Source of the DNA: Zantedeschia hybrid cultivar
Lineage: Eukaryota > Streptophyta > Magnoliopsida > Alismatales > Araceae
Reading direction: 5' to 3'
Assembly: GCA_030544215.1 (NCBI GenBank)
Contig: JARZZO010000004.1
Span: 12,450,501-12,514,500 of the forward strand
DNA: 64,000 nucleotides
The position numbers were made by a program, and so were the translations under genes. Numbering within the stretch: the first letter of the stretch is position 1; each line of letters opens with the position of its first letter. Positions 12,501 to 22,810 of the stretch are shown piece after piece. The notes beneath the pieces were generated by a model. The model was not told the DNA's origin. It saw only the letters and a program-made list of their open reading frames with translations, and ran no database searches.

Positions 12501-15218
12501 CTGGAGAGATGGAGGAGTAGGTTCTAGATTGAGTTCAGGTAAAGGCTCAACCTTATTGGGCTGCCAAGTCCTTGTATTCAAATCTGATATGGCCATTAAC
12601 TCCTCTTCCTCTTCAAATTGGGCCGAAGGGGATGTTTCTACAATATTATCAATCACATCAATTGCAAAACAATCTTCCCCATCCTGCATATGGCCAGAAG
12701 CTTTGAAAATGTTGAGGGATAATTTGTGATCTCCAAATGAGATATCCATTAACCCAGATTTGCAGTTAATGATGGCATTTGCAGTGGCTAGAAAAGGTCG
12801 GCCCAATATAATTGGGCTATTTCTCAGATGTTGAACGGGCTCCATGTCAAGGATGACAAAATCAACTGGGAAGTAGCAAGTATCAATCCTGACAATGACA
12901 TCTTCCACCATTCCTTTCGGTGTCCTAAGAGATCTATCGGCCAATTGTAGGATCACCGGAGTTGGTTTTAATTCTCCTATCCCAAATTTTTCATAAACTG
13001 AGGTGGGTAATAGGTTCACATTTGCTCCAAGGTCCAATAATGCCTTATCAAAGGTGGTTCCTTCAACAACACAAGAGATAAGTGGTGCTCCAGGGTCTTT
13101 CATCTTTTTAGGCATTTGGTTGAGCAAAATGGCACTCATTTCTTCAGACAAAAAGACTTTTTTGGGATTTGCTTTAGGCTCTCTCTTGTGAGTGCAAAGT
13201 TCTTTCAAAAACTTGGCATAGGCCGGGACATGTTGGATTGCATCAACCAATGGTATGTTAATGTGGACTTGTTTAAATAAGTCCATTAACTGTTCATTTT
13301 TTGCTTGGATTTGATGCTTTCTTTGCTCTTTGCCATTTTCTAAAGCTTGTGGAAAAGGGATTTTCGGTTTATAATTCTCAGGACATTCCTCCATTTTTCC
13401 TTTTCCTTGAATGATATTGGGTTGTTCATTCTCATCTTCATCTTCTTCTCCTTTTTCTTCTTCATTTTGTTCAAGATTGGGCCGACTAGATCCTTGATTT
13501 GGGTAAGGATCCGGCAAGACTTTACTACTTCTTAAGGCCAAAATTGCTTTCGCATTTTCTAACTGTGGGCCTCTTGGTGGATTTGGGCCCATTTGAGGTT
13601 GGGCTTGAGGATTAGGTAAGATTGGTTGATGTTGGAAACCCGGAGGATAGTTTCGCGGGTTTGCAATGGGTTGACTTGGTAATGGGCCCACTTCCCTCCT
13701 CATGGTTGTATCAGCCATTTGACCCAATTGGGCTTCCAATTTTGAAATGGATTGTTGTTGAGAGATGACCAATTGTTGCAATTGTTGCTGTTGTTGTTGT
13801 TGATTCATGAGTAATTGTTGCAGCATATTGAATTTGTCATCATTTTGATTTGATGGCTGATGTTGTGGGATTTGATATAGAGGTTGAGAGAACATATTCT
13901 GGTTGTTATTGGGCTGAAAGTAAGGGGCTTGAGCTTGTTGGCTTTTGTTGAAAGATTGATTTGGATAGTAATTCTGTTGATGGACCATGTTCTGAAAATT
14001 TTGTGCTTGTGGATTTGGAGCTTGGGCTTGTTGAGATTTCCATGAAAAATTAGGATGATTCTTCCAACCAGGGTTGTAGGTGTTAGAATATGGATCATGA
14101 TTGGGCTTTGAATAACCCTGGGCTGCTTGGACTTGTTCTTGGATGAACGGTGGCAATTGGGCTGCCGTGGGACACTCACTGACATGGTGAGTTGGGCTGG
14201 CACAAAGACTACAAGCTTCTTGGTAAGATGAAGTGGATTCAGAGTAAGGTCTTGATTGTGCATGGATATTAGATCCTTGGTTATTCGAAGCTAGGACTTG
14301 GTCTAGCTTTTGGGCCATAAGATCCATTTTGCTCATTTGTTGGGCCAGAAGGTCCACTTTATCCAACTTTTGAGCCAAGGCATTGATATCCATCTTAGGT
14401 TCAAGTTCTCCTCTATTTCTTATTTCATAGACTCCAGTCCGTTTAGATGTTCCCACAGATCTTTCATATGATGAAAGTGAAGCATGATTTATTGAATTTT
14501 CACTTAGCATTTCAAACAAATCATAAGCTTCTTCCTCACTTTTGCTCATGAATGCTCCTCCACAAGATGCATCTACCATTTGCCTGTATTGTGCATCTAA
14601 ACCTTCATAGAATGCTTGCACAATTTGCCATCTAGACAATCCATGATGTGGACATTTTCTCAACAATTCTTTCAATCGTTCCCAAGATTCATGAATTTGT
14701 TCTCCTGGTAATTGTGAGAATCCAGTTATAGCCCTTCTCATTGTATTTGTTCTCCCGATATGATATAATTTTTTTAAGAATTCTTGTTGCATTTCGGGCC
14801 AAGTCTTAATGGGCTTCCCTATCGTTCCAAGCCAATATTTGGCTTTGTCCTTAAGTGAGAAAGGGAATAGGGTAAGTCGAAGGGCATCTTCCGTGAAATC
14901 TTGAATTTTCACGGTTGAACAAATCTCAAAGAATTCATCCAAATGTTTATATGGGTCTTCATTGGTATTCCCATAAAAAGATGGGAGCATTTGGATGGTG
15001 CTTGGCTTGATCTCATAATGGCTAGCATGGACATTAGGCAATTGGATACAAGATGAAGGATTATAATCTTGAGGAATGAAGTATTCCTTCATTTGTTTTG
15101 GCATTTGTTGATTGTTTCCAGCCATTTGATGTTGAATGTTGGTTTGGTGATGTAGGTATCTCTCAATTTCTTGAATGGGTTTGATAATATATGGCTTTTG
15201 AGATCTTCTACCTAGCAT
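9597..15218 (-). CDS. Element B Gag-Pol polyprotein, 1873 residues, intact
   Basis: One uninterrupted frame encodes all enzymes needed for retrotransposition. Residues about 80-210 form the gag capsid domain. A CX2CX4HX4C zinc knuckle is at 336-349, followed by a glutamine-rich linker around 460-510. The aspartic protease has DLGA at about 728-731, in place of the common D-[ST]-G. Reverse transcriptase runs from about 1030 to 1230, with 'FCFLDGYSGYNQ' and the catalytic FMDD near 1155. RNase H begins 'CDASDYAMGAVLGQ' near 1303. The integrase HHCC domain is near 1505-1555, and its core starts 'WGIDFMGPFP' near 1577, includes 'ISDGGSHF', and ends with the Athila-like 'FGKACHLPVELEH'. I chose the ATG at 15218, about 0.95 kb inside the 5' LTR. 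The protease DLGA may be natural to the family or harmful; I cannot tell. Confidence 0.95.
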   Translation of the reverse strand: MLGRRSQKPYIIKPIQEIERYLHHQTNIQHQMAGNNQQMPKQMKEYFIPQDYNPSSCIQLPNVHASHYEIKPSTIQMLPSFYGNTNEDPYKHLDEFFEICSTVKIQDFTEDALRLTLFPFSLKDKAKYWLGTIGKPIKTWPEMQQEFLKKLYHIGRTNTMRRAITGFSQLPGEQIHESWERLKELLRKCPHHGLSRWQIVQAFYEGLDAQYRQMVDASCGGAFMSKSEEEAYDLFEMLSENSINHASLSSYERSVGTSKRTGVYEIRNRGELEPKMDINALAQKLDKVDLLAQQMSKMDLMAQKLDQVLASNNQGSNIHAQSRPYSESTSSYQEACSLCASPTHHVSECPTAAQLPPFIQEQVQAAQGYSKPNHDPYSNTYNPGWKNHPNFSWKSQQAQAPNPQAQNFQNMVHQQNYYPNQSFNKSQQAQAPYFQPNNNQNMFSQPLYQIPQHQPSNQNDDKFNMLQQLLMNQQQQQQQLQQLVISQQQSISKLEAQLGQMADTTMRREVGPLPSQPIANPRNYPPGFQHQPILPNPQAQPQMGPNPPRGPQLENAKAILALRSSKVLPDPYPNQGSSRPNLEQNEEEKGEEDEDENEQPNIIQGKGKMEECPENYKPKIPFPQALENGKEQRKHQIQAKNEQLMDLFKQVHINIPLVDAIQHVPAYAKFLKELCTHKREPKANPKKVFLSEEMSAILLNQMPKKMKDPGAPLISCVVEGTTFDKALLDLGANVNLLPTSVYEKFGIGELKPTPVILQLADRSLRTPKGMVEDVIVRIDTCYFPVDFVILDMEPVQHLRNSPIILGRPFLATANAIINCKSGLMDISFGDHKLSLNIFKASGHMQDGEDCFAIDVIDNIVETSPSAQFEEEEELMAISDLNTRTWQPNKVEPLPELNLEPTPPSLQVPPQLELKPLPESLKYVFLGPSETLPVIIATDLNPTQEEQLIEVLRTHKEAIGWSVADLKGISPTTCMHHIYLEDNAKPSREMQRKLNPIMMEVVKKEVVKWLDAGIIYPISDSKWVSPTQVVPKKSGLTVVTNEKGEEMPTRLTTGWRVCIDYRKLNTMTKKDHFPLPFIDQILEKLAGQKYFCFLDGYSGYNQVAIYPEDQEKTTFTCPFGTFAFRRMPFGLCNAPATFQRCMLAIFSDMVGEFLEVFMDDFSIFGDSFEICLDNLKNVLGRCIETNLVLSWEKSHFMVKEGIVLGHIVSGRGIEVDKAKVSLIANLPPPTSVKQIRSFLGHAGFYRRFIQNFSQITRPLTLLLAKDVPFHIDEKCLEAFKSLKEALIKAPILQSPDWSLPFEIMCDASDYAMGAVLGQRINKKPVVIYYASRTLVDAQMNYTTTEKELLAVVFALEKFRSYLLGAKVIIYSDHSALKYLLTKKDAKSRLIRWILLLQEFDLEIRDKKGSENVVADHLSRIMISDNEPMRDSFPDEHLLAISHMSPPWYAHIVNFKVTGQIPQGWTKNEKDKFFSQEKYYFWEDPELFKICPDQIIRRCVPEEEQQSVLNFSHNLACGGHFSGKKTAAKVLQSGFYWPTLFKDAYEFSKTCLRCQAVGNITKRDMMPLNPILVVEIFDVWGIDFMGPFPPSFGCEYILVAVDYVSKWIEAIATRTNDHKVVMKFVQKNIFSRFGWPKAIISDGGSHFTHSQFRALLKRYGITHKLATPYHPQTSGQVEISNREIKNILQKSVRPDRKDWSERLDDALWAYRTAYKTPIGMSPYRLVFGKACHLPVELEHRAYWAIKQVNFDLVKAGSHRTLQLSELDEIRNEAYENSKIYKAKTKAFHDKHIVRKSFHPHQKVWLFNSRLRLFPGKLKSRWDGPFLVIKAFDHGAVKIMDPKNGQTFTVNGQRLKPYIENLQNCPLESMQLSDPQ

Positions 15219-16152
15219 ACACTAGACCAAGATGAGATGAGAATGGTTATTTTTGTGATTTTTATTTTTATATTTTTTTATGTTTATTTATGCAAAGACA
15301 AACAAGTTAATAACAAATTCCTAATGACCTAAGTGTATCCTAGACTTAAGGATGAGATTTCTCACAAAATGGCTAGAATTCGCTATGAATCACCCCTACA
15401 ATAGATCAATCGGCCAGGTAAGAGGTGGGATAGTGGGAGGCTCCCCTTACTTTCGTAGGGACCTAATTAAATAACCACTTGTCCACTTAGGCGTTTGCCT
15501 TTGTAATCTCTAGCCTAGACACCGTTGTCCAAAGTAGAAATGAATTCAAAGCTCGGTCCAATCATAGTGTGAACCCTAGGTGCAATTGCTACTTGATTTT
15601 TATTGGGCTTGGGACAATGCAAGATGGAGTGTTTGTGGTTTGTGGGCCAAGGAAGGGTGATGAAATCCCCACCTTATCTTGTGATGAAGATGTCTTTAAA
15701 TTATTTGATCAATGAGATGCACACCACAATTCAATCAAGTTTGTTTTGTGCAATAATGAAATGACAATGCATGAACATGTTATTTGCACAATATTGAAAA
15801 ACTTACCTTGCCTCCCGCACTCTTCAACATGAAATAAATGACAAAAATTTAAAACTAATGCATTCCTAAATGATGCATGTCCTAAAACATGGTGGTTTGG
15901 TTTCTAATCTTGAAATGCAAAAAAAAATTTTAATTTTGTTTTTCTGATTTTTTTATTTTATTTAATGAGGGCTATATCTATTTTAAGCAAATCTAAACAT
16001 AAAAATATTAAAAAGATTGGAACAAACTCACCAAGTTGAGCTTTCCTTTTGTATTCTTTTTTTTTTTTTTAAATTCCTGCAAAAAGAGAAAATGAATGTG
16101 AGTATGGATTTATACAAATGGACCCAAAATGATCAAAATTAAAATTCTAATT

Positions 16153-16170
16153 CCCCGGCAACGGCGCCAA
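16153..16170 (-). other. Primer binding site of element B (tRNA-Asp type)
   Basis: On the element strand this reads tggcgccgttgccgggg, five bases inside the 5' LTR. It is complementary to the 3' end of plant tRNA-Asp and is typical of Athila elements. Confidence 0.88.
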
Positions 16171-16174
16171 AAAT

Positions 16175-17965
16175 TGATACTTATTTAAATGCCGTCGTTA
16201 AAACACAAATATCATCAATCTTAAATTCCGAATCTCAATTAAAGATAACAATGTAGTGCATGGTTGAGACCGGGTCGATCCACGGAGAAATAGGAATCTA
16301 ATTTTGAAAACCTTGGATTTTTTGAATGAAATTGGGTTTTTGTTTTAATGTTCTAGTTAAAAACTCCTATTTTAAACAGAACTAATTACAAAATTTAACG
16401 TGCTTCTAATTAGCACCTCGATTCTATCACCAAAACGTAGTTAACTAATTTTTTTTTTTTTTAGATTGAGTAAAGCAAATAAATTCAACAAAATAATATT
16501 AATCTAAGAAAACAGTGAAGATGACCACTTTAGAAAGGCAAATAACACAATCACTATTATGGCAATAAGATAATTTACAATGTTCCAAGAAAATAGCAGA
16601 AATGCTAACTAATTTCTAAAAAAAACTAAAACAAATTTAATTTTAGAAGCAATAATAAGGAGACGGGCTATGTGAGCCTTCTGTGGGAGCTTTGGCACAG
16701 TGGGCAGGGGTGCGTGGACGCTGCTGAGCGCAGGGGCGCTTTGGACCGAGGCGGCGCGGCGCGGCAGGCGAGGCTTCCAGGCGCAGCAGGCGAGGCGGAG
16801 TGGCAGACGAGGCAGGTGGGGCCTGATGACGCGTGGCAGCGGCTGAGCGGGGGCCTGCTGACGCGTGGCGGGCCGTGCGGCGGCTGACGTTGGTGGGCCG
16901 TGCGGCACGTCAGGCGAGGCTGGCGGCGCGAGCGGGAGACTGGTACGGGCGACGATGTCGTCCCAGGCGAGTCTCGCGGTGCTGCCGCGTGGCGTGTGGG
17001 GCCCCAGGCGGCGAGGCTCGGCAGGCGAGGCTGACGGCGCGAGGCTGCTGGGCGGGAGTCCCCGGCACGGGCGACGATGCCCCTTCACGCGAACGCTCCT
17101 GGGCCGCCGTGTGGCGTGTGGGGCCCGAGACGGCGGCGGCTGGCTGAGCAGGGCCTCCTCGTGCGTTGCCGCGTGGGCTTGTCGGCGTTGGGAACAGAGA
17201 AAAAGGAAGAGAGAGATAGAGAGGGAGAAGAAAAGGTAGGGAGAGGGAGAGTATGCGGGAGATGGAGAAAAAGCAGAGGGAGAGAGAAAATGACAGAGAA
17301 AAACTGAGAGAGAGAGATGCGTCGGAGGAGAGAAAAACTGTGGGAGAGAGAGAGGGATAAAAAGAAATTTCTGAAAATAATTCCGGTCCCCCCACCTTGA
17401 CCTCCTCCCTTAGTTTTATAGAAAAGAGGGGGGGTTTTGAATTTCAAAAAGAGATTTAATAAAAAGATCTTTCCATTAAGTCCCCTTTTGATTAGGGGAT
17501 CCTCATAAAAAACATTAATTGGTGATTTGAAATTCGAATTTTTTAGATGGATCCTTCTTTCTTCGAATTTCAGAATTCCCTCCTCCTTTCTCTCTTAGTT
17601 GGCATGTGGGCCCCAGTTGAAGCTAAAATACGAAAATAAAATGTTGCTTTTGCCAGGATTCGAACCCTGGTTGCTTCCTTGAAGTTCGGGTGGTCCAACC
17701 ACTATGCCATCTGCTTGTTCATGTCCTGTTTCACATAAAATAACAGTTAAGTTCTCATAGCCATAAATCATTCAACTGCGCATTAAATAATTGCTGAGGA
17801 AATGCAGTTGCTACCCTTATTCCATCCATGGAGTGATGTTATTTTAAAATTCAGATTCTGAATGCGCAAATGGTTTATTTATCATTCCATGTGATTTTAT
17901 TCGTTAAATTGATAGCAAATTATGTGAATTTGATCTGTTATTTATGTAAAATTGTGGACTTATCA
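16175..17965 (-). repeat. Element B 5' LTR (element orientation)
   Basis: This is the 1791-bp partner of 6629-8419, of identical length. Because the element is reversed, transcription would start here and run leftward. A TATA-like box lies at plus 17414-17421. Visible differences from the other copy are single substitutions, for example near the tip and in the GC-rich block. Confidence 0.95.
17649..17716 (-). other. tRNA-like sequence in element B LTR (copy 2)
   Basis: Same sequence as in the other LTR: B-box-like at plus 17656-17666 and A-box-like at plus 17699-17709. Its preservation in both LTRs follows from LTR copying and is not by itself evidence for function. Confidence 0.55.
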
Positions 17966-18211
17966 CAACGCATGGCAAGATAACATAACACTCGAGTGAA
18001 GCCCCAAAGCTTTGAAGCCGGGAGCCTCGTGTTGAGGAACGCTCATGCATCTAAGCCGGCCGAAGCCGCAGGAAAGCTTTCTCTCAACTGGGAAGGACCT
18101 TATCGCATAAGGGAAGTAATCCGACGAGGGGCTTATCGGTTGGAAACCATTTCGGGCCAACCTCTCCCTTGTACCTGGAATGTGGAACGCCTTCGGCACT
18201 ACTTCATGTAA
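17966..18211 (+). pseudogene. Element A integrase C-terminus
   Basis: The reading frame that element B cut at codon 6624 resumes here in the same phase after the duplicated caacg. A TAA at 17981-17983 follows after five codons. The frame then runs through the typical integrase tail ('GSLVLRNAH', 'NWEGPYRIREV', 'GAYRLE', 'PCTWNVERLRHYF') to a natural stop at 18209-18211. The tail binds DNA and helps target-site contacts. No chromodomain is visible, as expected for the Tat clade. Confidence 0.9.
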
Positions 18212-18269
18212 GTTATTTCCCCGAGTCTAGCCGAAAGGCATGAATAAAATTCTTCTTTTGAAATATCAT

Positions 18270-19215
18270 ATCCGGCATGGTTTTCTAAGTCCGTGTAAAC
18301 CGTACCGTGAGTGGCTTCGGCCATGCAAACCGTATCGGGAGCGGCATTATTTTCTAAGTCCGTGTAAACCGTACCAGGAGTGGCTTCGGCCATGCAAACC
18401 GTATCGGGAGCGGCATGGTTTTCTAAGTCCGTGTAAACCGTACCGGGAGTGGCTTCGGCCATGCAAACCGTGTCGGGAGCGGCATGGTTTTCTAAGTCCG
18501 TGCAAACCGTACCGGGAGTGGCTTCGGCCATGCAAACCGTATCGGGAGCGACATTATTTTCTAAGTCCGTGTAAACCATACCGGGAGTGGCTTCGGCCAT
18601 GCAAACCGTATCGGGAGCGGCATGGTTTTCTAAGTCCGTGTAAACCGTACCGGGAGTGGCTTCGACCATGCAAACCGTATCGGGAGCGGCATTATTTTCT
18701 AAGTCCGTGTAAACCGTACCGGGAGTGGCTTCGACCATGCAAACCGTATCGGGAGCGGCATTATTTTCTAAGTCCGTGTAAACCGTACCGGGAGTGGCTT
18801 CGGCCATGCAAACCATATCGGGAGCGGCATGGTTTTCTAAGTCCGTGTAAACCGTACAGGGAGTGGCTTCGGCCATGCGAACCGTATCGGGAGCGGCATG
18901 GTTTTCTAAGTCCGTGTAAACCGTACCGGGAGTGGCTTCGGCCATGCAAACCGTATCGGGAGCGGCATGGTTTTCTAAGTCCGTGTAAACCGTACCGGGA
19001 GTGGCTTCGGCCATGCAAACCGTATCGGGAGCGGCATTATTTTCTAAGTCCGTGTAAACCGTACCGGGAGTGGCTTCGGCCATACAAACCGTATCGGGAG
19101 CGGCCTTATTTTCTAAGTCCGTGTAAACCGTACCGGGAGTGGTTTCGGCCATGCAAATCATATCGGGAGCGGCATTATTCTCCAAGTCCTTATAATCTGT
19201 ATCGGAAGCAACAGG
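18270..19215. repeat. 69-bp tandem repeat array in element A
   Basis: About 13 full copies and one partial copy of a 69-bp unit lie head to tail. Because 69 is divisible by three, both strands stay open across the array: the minus strand repeats a 23-residue unit (DLENHAAPDTVCMAEATPGTVY-like), the plus strand another. Copies differ by a few substitutions and no frame-changing indels are seen. Arrays between integrase and 3' LTR are known in Tat/Ogre relatives. I do not claim a protein. Confidence 0.93.
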
Positions 19216-19378
19216 GCCTCGACCATAAGAAAAGCCAGACTCGGTCATTCATTCAGAACACAGAAATGTGAACAGAAGCATAATACTTTTCATATATATA
19301 TGAACAAAGTACAAAATTGGCCATACACCTGGCCGCAACCTTTCAAAAAGCAGACAAAAATCGGGACGAGCCCCCGTA

Positions 19379-21855
19379 CTAACTTTCGGCATCATTGCCG
19401 TCTACGTCGACAGGAGTCTGATCGGGAGATGCCGAAGGAGAAATCTCGACCGGAACAACCTCATCAGGAACGGCCGCATCGCCTTCCTCCGGAGCCGGAG
19501 CTCTTTCGGCCTTAAGCTTTTTCCACCAGGCCAGAAGCTCATCGCCTTCCTCGTCCGTCGGAAGGCCGATGCCGGTCAGATCTACGGCCGGGCACGCCTT
19601 TTGGGCGATAGCCAGCCCTAGACTGAATACGGATGACGCCGCCTCGAGTCGAGCCTCCATTATCTCCCCGGCGAAATCCGGGCCGGCCTTGTAGCTTGCC
19701 ACAGCTGTACGAGCAGCCTCTTCGGCCTTGGCCTCCAGATCTGCCTTCAGAGACGAGACCTCCTCGGCGTGGCGACGACGCTCCGTATACCGTTGTTCGG
19801 CCTTGTCCTGGATCTCGGCCTTAAGAACTGTGTTTTCGGTCCGGGCCGTCTCCAATTCCTTCTCAACCTTCTCCCTCTCCTGCTCGGCCTTCGTCTTGGC
19901 CTCGGAGGTAGTGCGGATCACTTCCTTTTGCTCCCCCAGCTCGGCCCGCATCCGAGCATTAGCTCTCAGGAGCATGTCAACGTTGGCCTCGAGATCACGC
20001 TACACCGAGGCTACTTTGCCCGAAGCCAACTGATCCGAGGCCTGGTCGATGTCCCAGAGTTTTTGCTGAATGGCTGCTTGGCGGCGAACGAGGCCCCCGC
20101 ACATGACCGCGGTCTACAGCCGAAGGCAAGAAAAATTGAGCAAGTGCAAAAGAGCTAAGGAAAATACTAAACCAAGACAAATAAAGAAGTTTTTACCTGG
20201 ACAGCGTATCGGACGCACTGCATAGATAAGCCCTCCGAAGACAGCTCTCTCATCTCGTCCTCGGCTATCGGGAGGGTCAAGCCGCGGATCAAACGCAGGC
20301 ATGTCCGAGAGTCCTCCAGGCTCTCGTCCACGAAGATCCCCAAATCCGGGACCCAGGGCTCATGCCCGTATTCACGGGACATGTGCGTCCTGGCCGCCCC
20401 GAAGGGGAAAGAGAGGTCCTCTGTGCCGGCCGCCGTGGCCGGAGGGGAGTCGCCTCTCGATGGTTCGGGAGGCGACGAGAGAGGAGCCCCTCGGGCAGCC
20501 ACCGGCCTCTTGGCTGCCTGGGCGGATTCTTTCTTGCCAGGATCATCCGTCCGGCTCCGCTTCGCTGGTCGGACGCTCCCTCGGATGACCGACTTTCCCT
20601 TCTTCTCTCTTTCGAGAGCAGCAGCGGCAGCGCGGCCTTCGACCGAAGCCGCCGTTTGCCTTACGGCCCGAGAGCTCGGGGCCGCCTCTCCTCCAGCCTC
20701 CCCTTCTCCCGCCGCCTGCGGCTGGGACGGTCGAGATTGACCAGGCTGCTTGGCGAGTCGGCCGAGCAGTCTCCGAAGCCCAGACATCTCTGCGGACAGA
20801 AAAAGGAGTTAGCAGTTTACAACACGCAACTTTCCTCGACTCAAGACCGACTTACCCTCAGCCGAAGCTTCAGCGCCCTTTTCGGTCGGAAGAGCTTCGG
20901 CCGGAGACTCAACCTCAGCAGCTCCCTCGGCCTCCCCCGGAATATCCTCGGGAGGAAGGTAAGGAGAGACTCGAGGAGGAGACTTCGTCGGATCCGGCCA
21001 AGCCCCCATCTGTACGAGCCCCTCCTCTTCCTCGAAGAGCTCCGTAATGTCATACGGAGCCTCGGCTTCCAAGAGGTGCACGATGTGGAGCTGATCAGGA
21101 TTAAGGGAAGGCAGATCGGAGAGGCCTTTGGCCAGAGGTGCCCATTCGGTAGGAAAGGGCCACACGCTCTTCTCCTTCTCTGGAAGAGAAACAAAGATGA
21201 AGCTCTTCTTCCAATGGTGAATGGACGAAGGCTTCCCAGAGAAGATACCCCGGCCGAAGCAGGGGACGAAGCAGTACCAGTCGGATTTCCCCTGCGGTTG
21301 TATCTTGAAGAGATAGCGGAAGATGTTTACCGAAGGAACGGCGTCAATATAAGCGTTCATAGCCAAGAAGGCGTAGACTGTCCGCCAAGAATTCGGGAAG
21401 AATTGGGATGGGGCCAATCTGTAAAAACTCAGAAGGTTGATAACAAAGGAAGGAAGGGGAAGACGAAAGCCCGCCCGGAAGCTCTGCTCATAGATAGAAA
21501 AGCAGCCCGGTCGGACGGAGTTAGCCCTGGTGTTCTTCCCAGGCCGATAAGGAATCATCCAAGATGGAAGCTGATAGTAGGAAGCAATGGTCTTGACGCC
21601 ATCTTCAGTAAGAATACAGATCGCATCGGAAACAGTCTCGGCCCGACGCCGGCCGGAAGTAGAAGCTTGGGCTATAGCCGGAACCTCCTCGGCCTCTTCA
21701 GCCCGAGACACCTCGGCCTCATCCGCCATAACGGAAGCAAGGAAATTAGAAGAAAAGGGAGATGACAAGGAAGACTCGAGAGGCCGGGATGAAGAGCAAG
21801 AAGAATAACCTTCGGCCGAAGAACTACTCTCGGCCGAAGGAAAGCTACTGGACAT
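19379..21855 (-). CDS. Antisense three-exon gene in element A, putative gypsy-type transposon protein (PF04195-like)
   Basis: Exon 1 is 21855-20856, exon 2 20789-20197 and exon 3 20113-19379. Intron 1 (66 nt) has donor GG|GTAAGT, a CTAAC branch-like site and acceptor CCGCAG. Intron 2 (83 nt) has donor CAG|GTAAAA and acceptor CTGTAG. All joins keep phase, giving about 775 codons. Exon 1 starts serine-rich and then carries a globular part with 'LPSFVINLLSFYRLAPSQF' and 'FPNSWR', as in PF04195 proteins. Exon 2 is charged and low in complexity. Exon 3 is a long alanine/glutamate coiled coil. An in-frame TAG at 20002-20000 in exon 3 would truncate this copy. Antisense genes at this place are known in Tat elements such as Grande; their role is unclear. 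Domain naming is from memory. Confidence 0.8.
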
Positions 21856-22784
21856 GAATCACGGAGCAGAGAAGGAGAATTGAGGCTTACCCTCAAACAA
21901 GGTCTCCTCGACTGCCAACGGCCTCTCGGACAACAGAAAGCTCCCCAGCGACAACTCCAGGTAACAAAGAGCTTCCCGACGACGGACAGGGCGCCCTCAA
22001 ACGCCCCCGATGGCTCGCTCTTCGCCGGAGAAGCAAGAATGCTTGCAGAAGACGCTTGCAGGAAAGCACAGGCGCAGGGGAAGGAGAAAGCGGAACAGTG
22101 CCCTGGGGAGAGGGGCTCCTATTTATGGGGAAGGTTGAAGGCATTCCCCGCCGAAATCAACGGCCGAGATCTTCCCCCTCCTCGGCACTACTTCCCTCAG
22201 ATGGCGTGTACTGTCCTTCGGCAATGGTAACGGGCGGGTTGCCGGATCGAGAGAAGGCAATCAACGGCCGGACGCGGCCTAACCCTTCGGCTGATCATCC
22301 GGATGCTCGCCACATGTTCCGATCCGCGTGCCGAAAGCAGAAGAGGTGGCGATCCAAATGAAATCTTGGGCAGAGAGCCGAAGTGACCCGCGATCCGCGT
22401 GATCACCGATAACGGCCAGGATCTTTTTGTGCTTTCGGCAAGCCGATTAGATGTACGACGCGTGTCCTGTGTTTTCTCACGACACGACCGTTCGGACGGG
22501 AAGCTCGACGTCTTTTCCGTCCTTTTTTCAGGAGTCCTGACACGTTCAGAAGACTCATCCCTTCGCAACCGAGGACGAAGGCATCCGTCGCTAAGTCTTG
22601 GCCTGAAACGAAGGTACCAATAACGAGGTCCCGGCCTAAGACAAGGTTGATTGTTACCAGTCCTCGGCCGACCGAAGGCAGTTCCTTTTTTACGACGAAG
22701 CAGAGTAAAAATTTCAGACAAAGCATATGCCGTGTTACTCCTCCGAGGAGGCTTTGGAATTTACTCTCGCCATCTCATGAAACT
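21856..22784. other. Untranslated region before the 3' LTR of element A
   Basis: This is upstream DNA of the antisense gene and could hold its promoter. Frames seen on both strands lack family features. I see no TATA box that stands out. Confidence 0.45.
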
Positions 22785-22806
22785 GAGGAAGATAAGAGTG
22801 GGGGGC
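22785..22806 (+). other. Polypurine tract of element A
   Basis: A purine run (gaggaagataagagtggggg) ends a few bases before the 3' LTR at 22811, the expected position for plus-strand priming. Confidence 0.75.
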
Positions 22807-22810
22807 TATG

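Larger units (their letters stand above)
6629..17965 (-). mobile_element. Element B: complete Athila-like Ty3/gypsy retrotransposon
   Basis: The element is 11,337 bp, lies in reverse orientation and sits inside the integrase of element A. It has two 1791-bp LTRs (6629-8419, 16175-17965) that begin TG and end CA, and target duplication caacg at 6624-6628 and 17966-17970. The primer site matches the 3' end of tRNA-Asp, and a polypurine tract abuts the other LTR. I see about eight differences between the LTRs (under 0.5 percent). One unbroken gag-pol frame fills 9597-15218. The integrase wording and the tRNA-Asp primer place it in the Athila lineage. No envelope-like frame is present, unlike some Athila members. 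Confidence 0.96.

Noticed and set aside
18240..19271. A 343-codon plus-strand frame with repeated 'CKPYRE' units
   Set aside because: It comes from the 69-bp array, which is open on both strands. No known protein family is seen.
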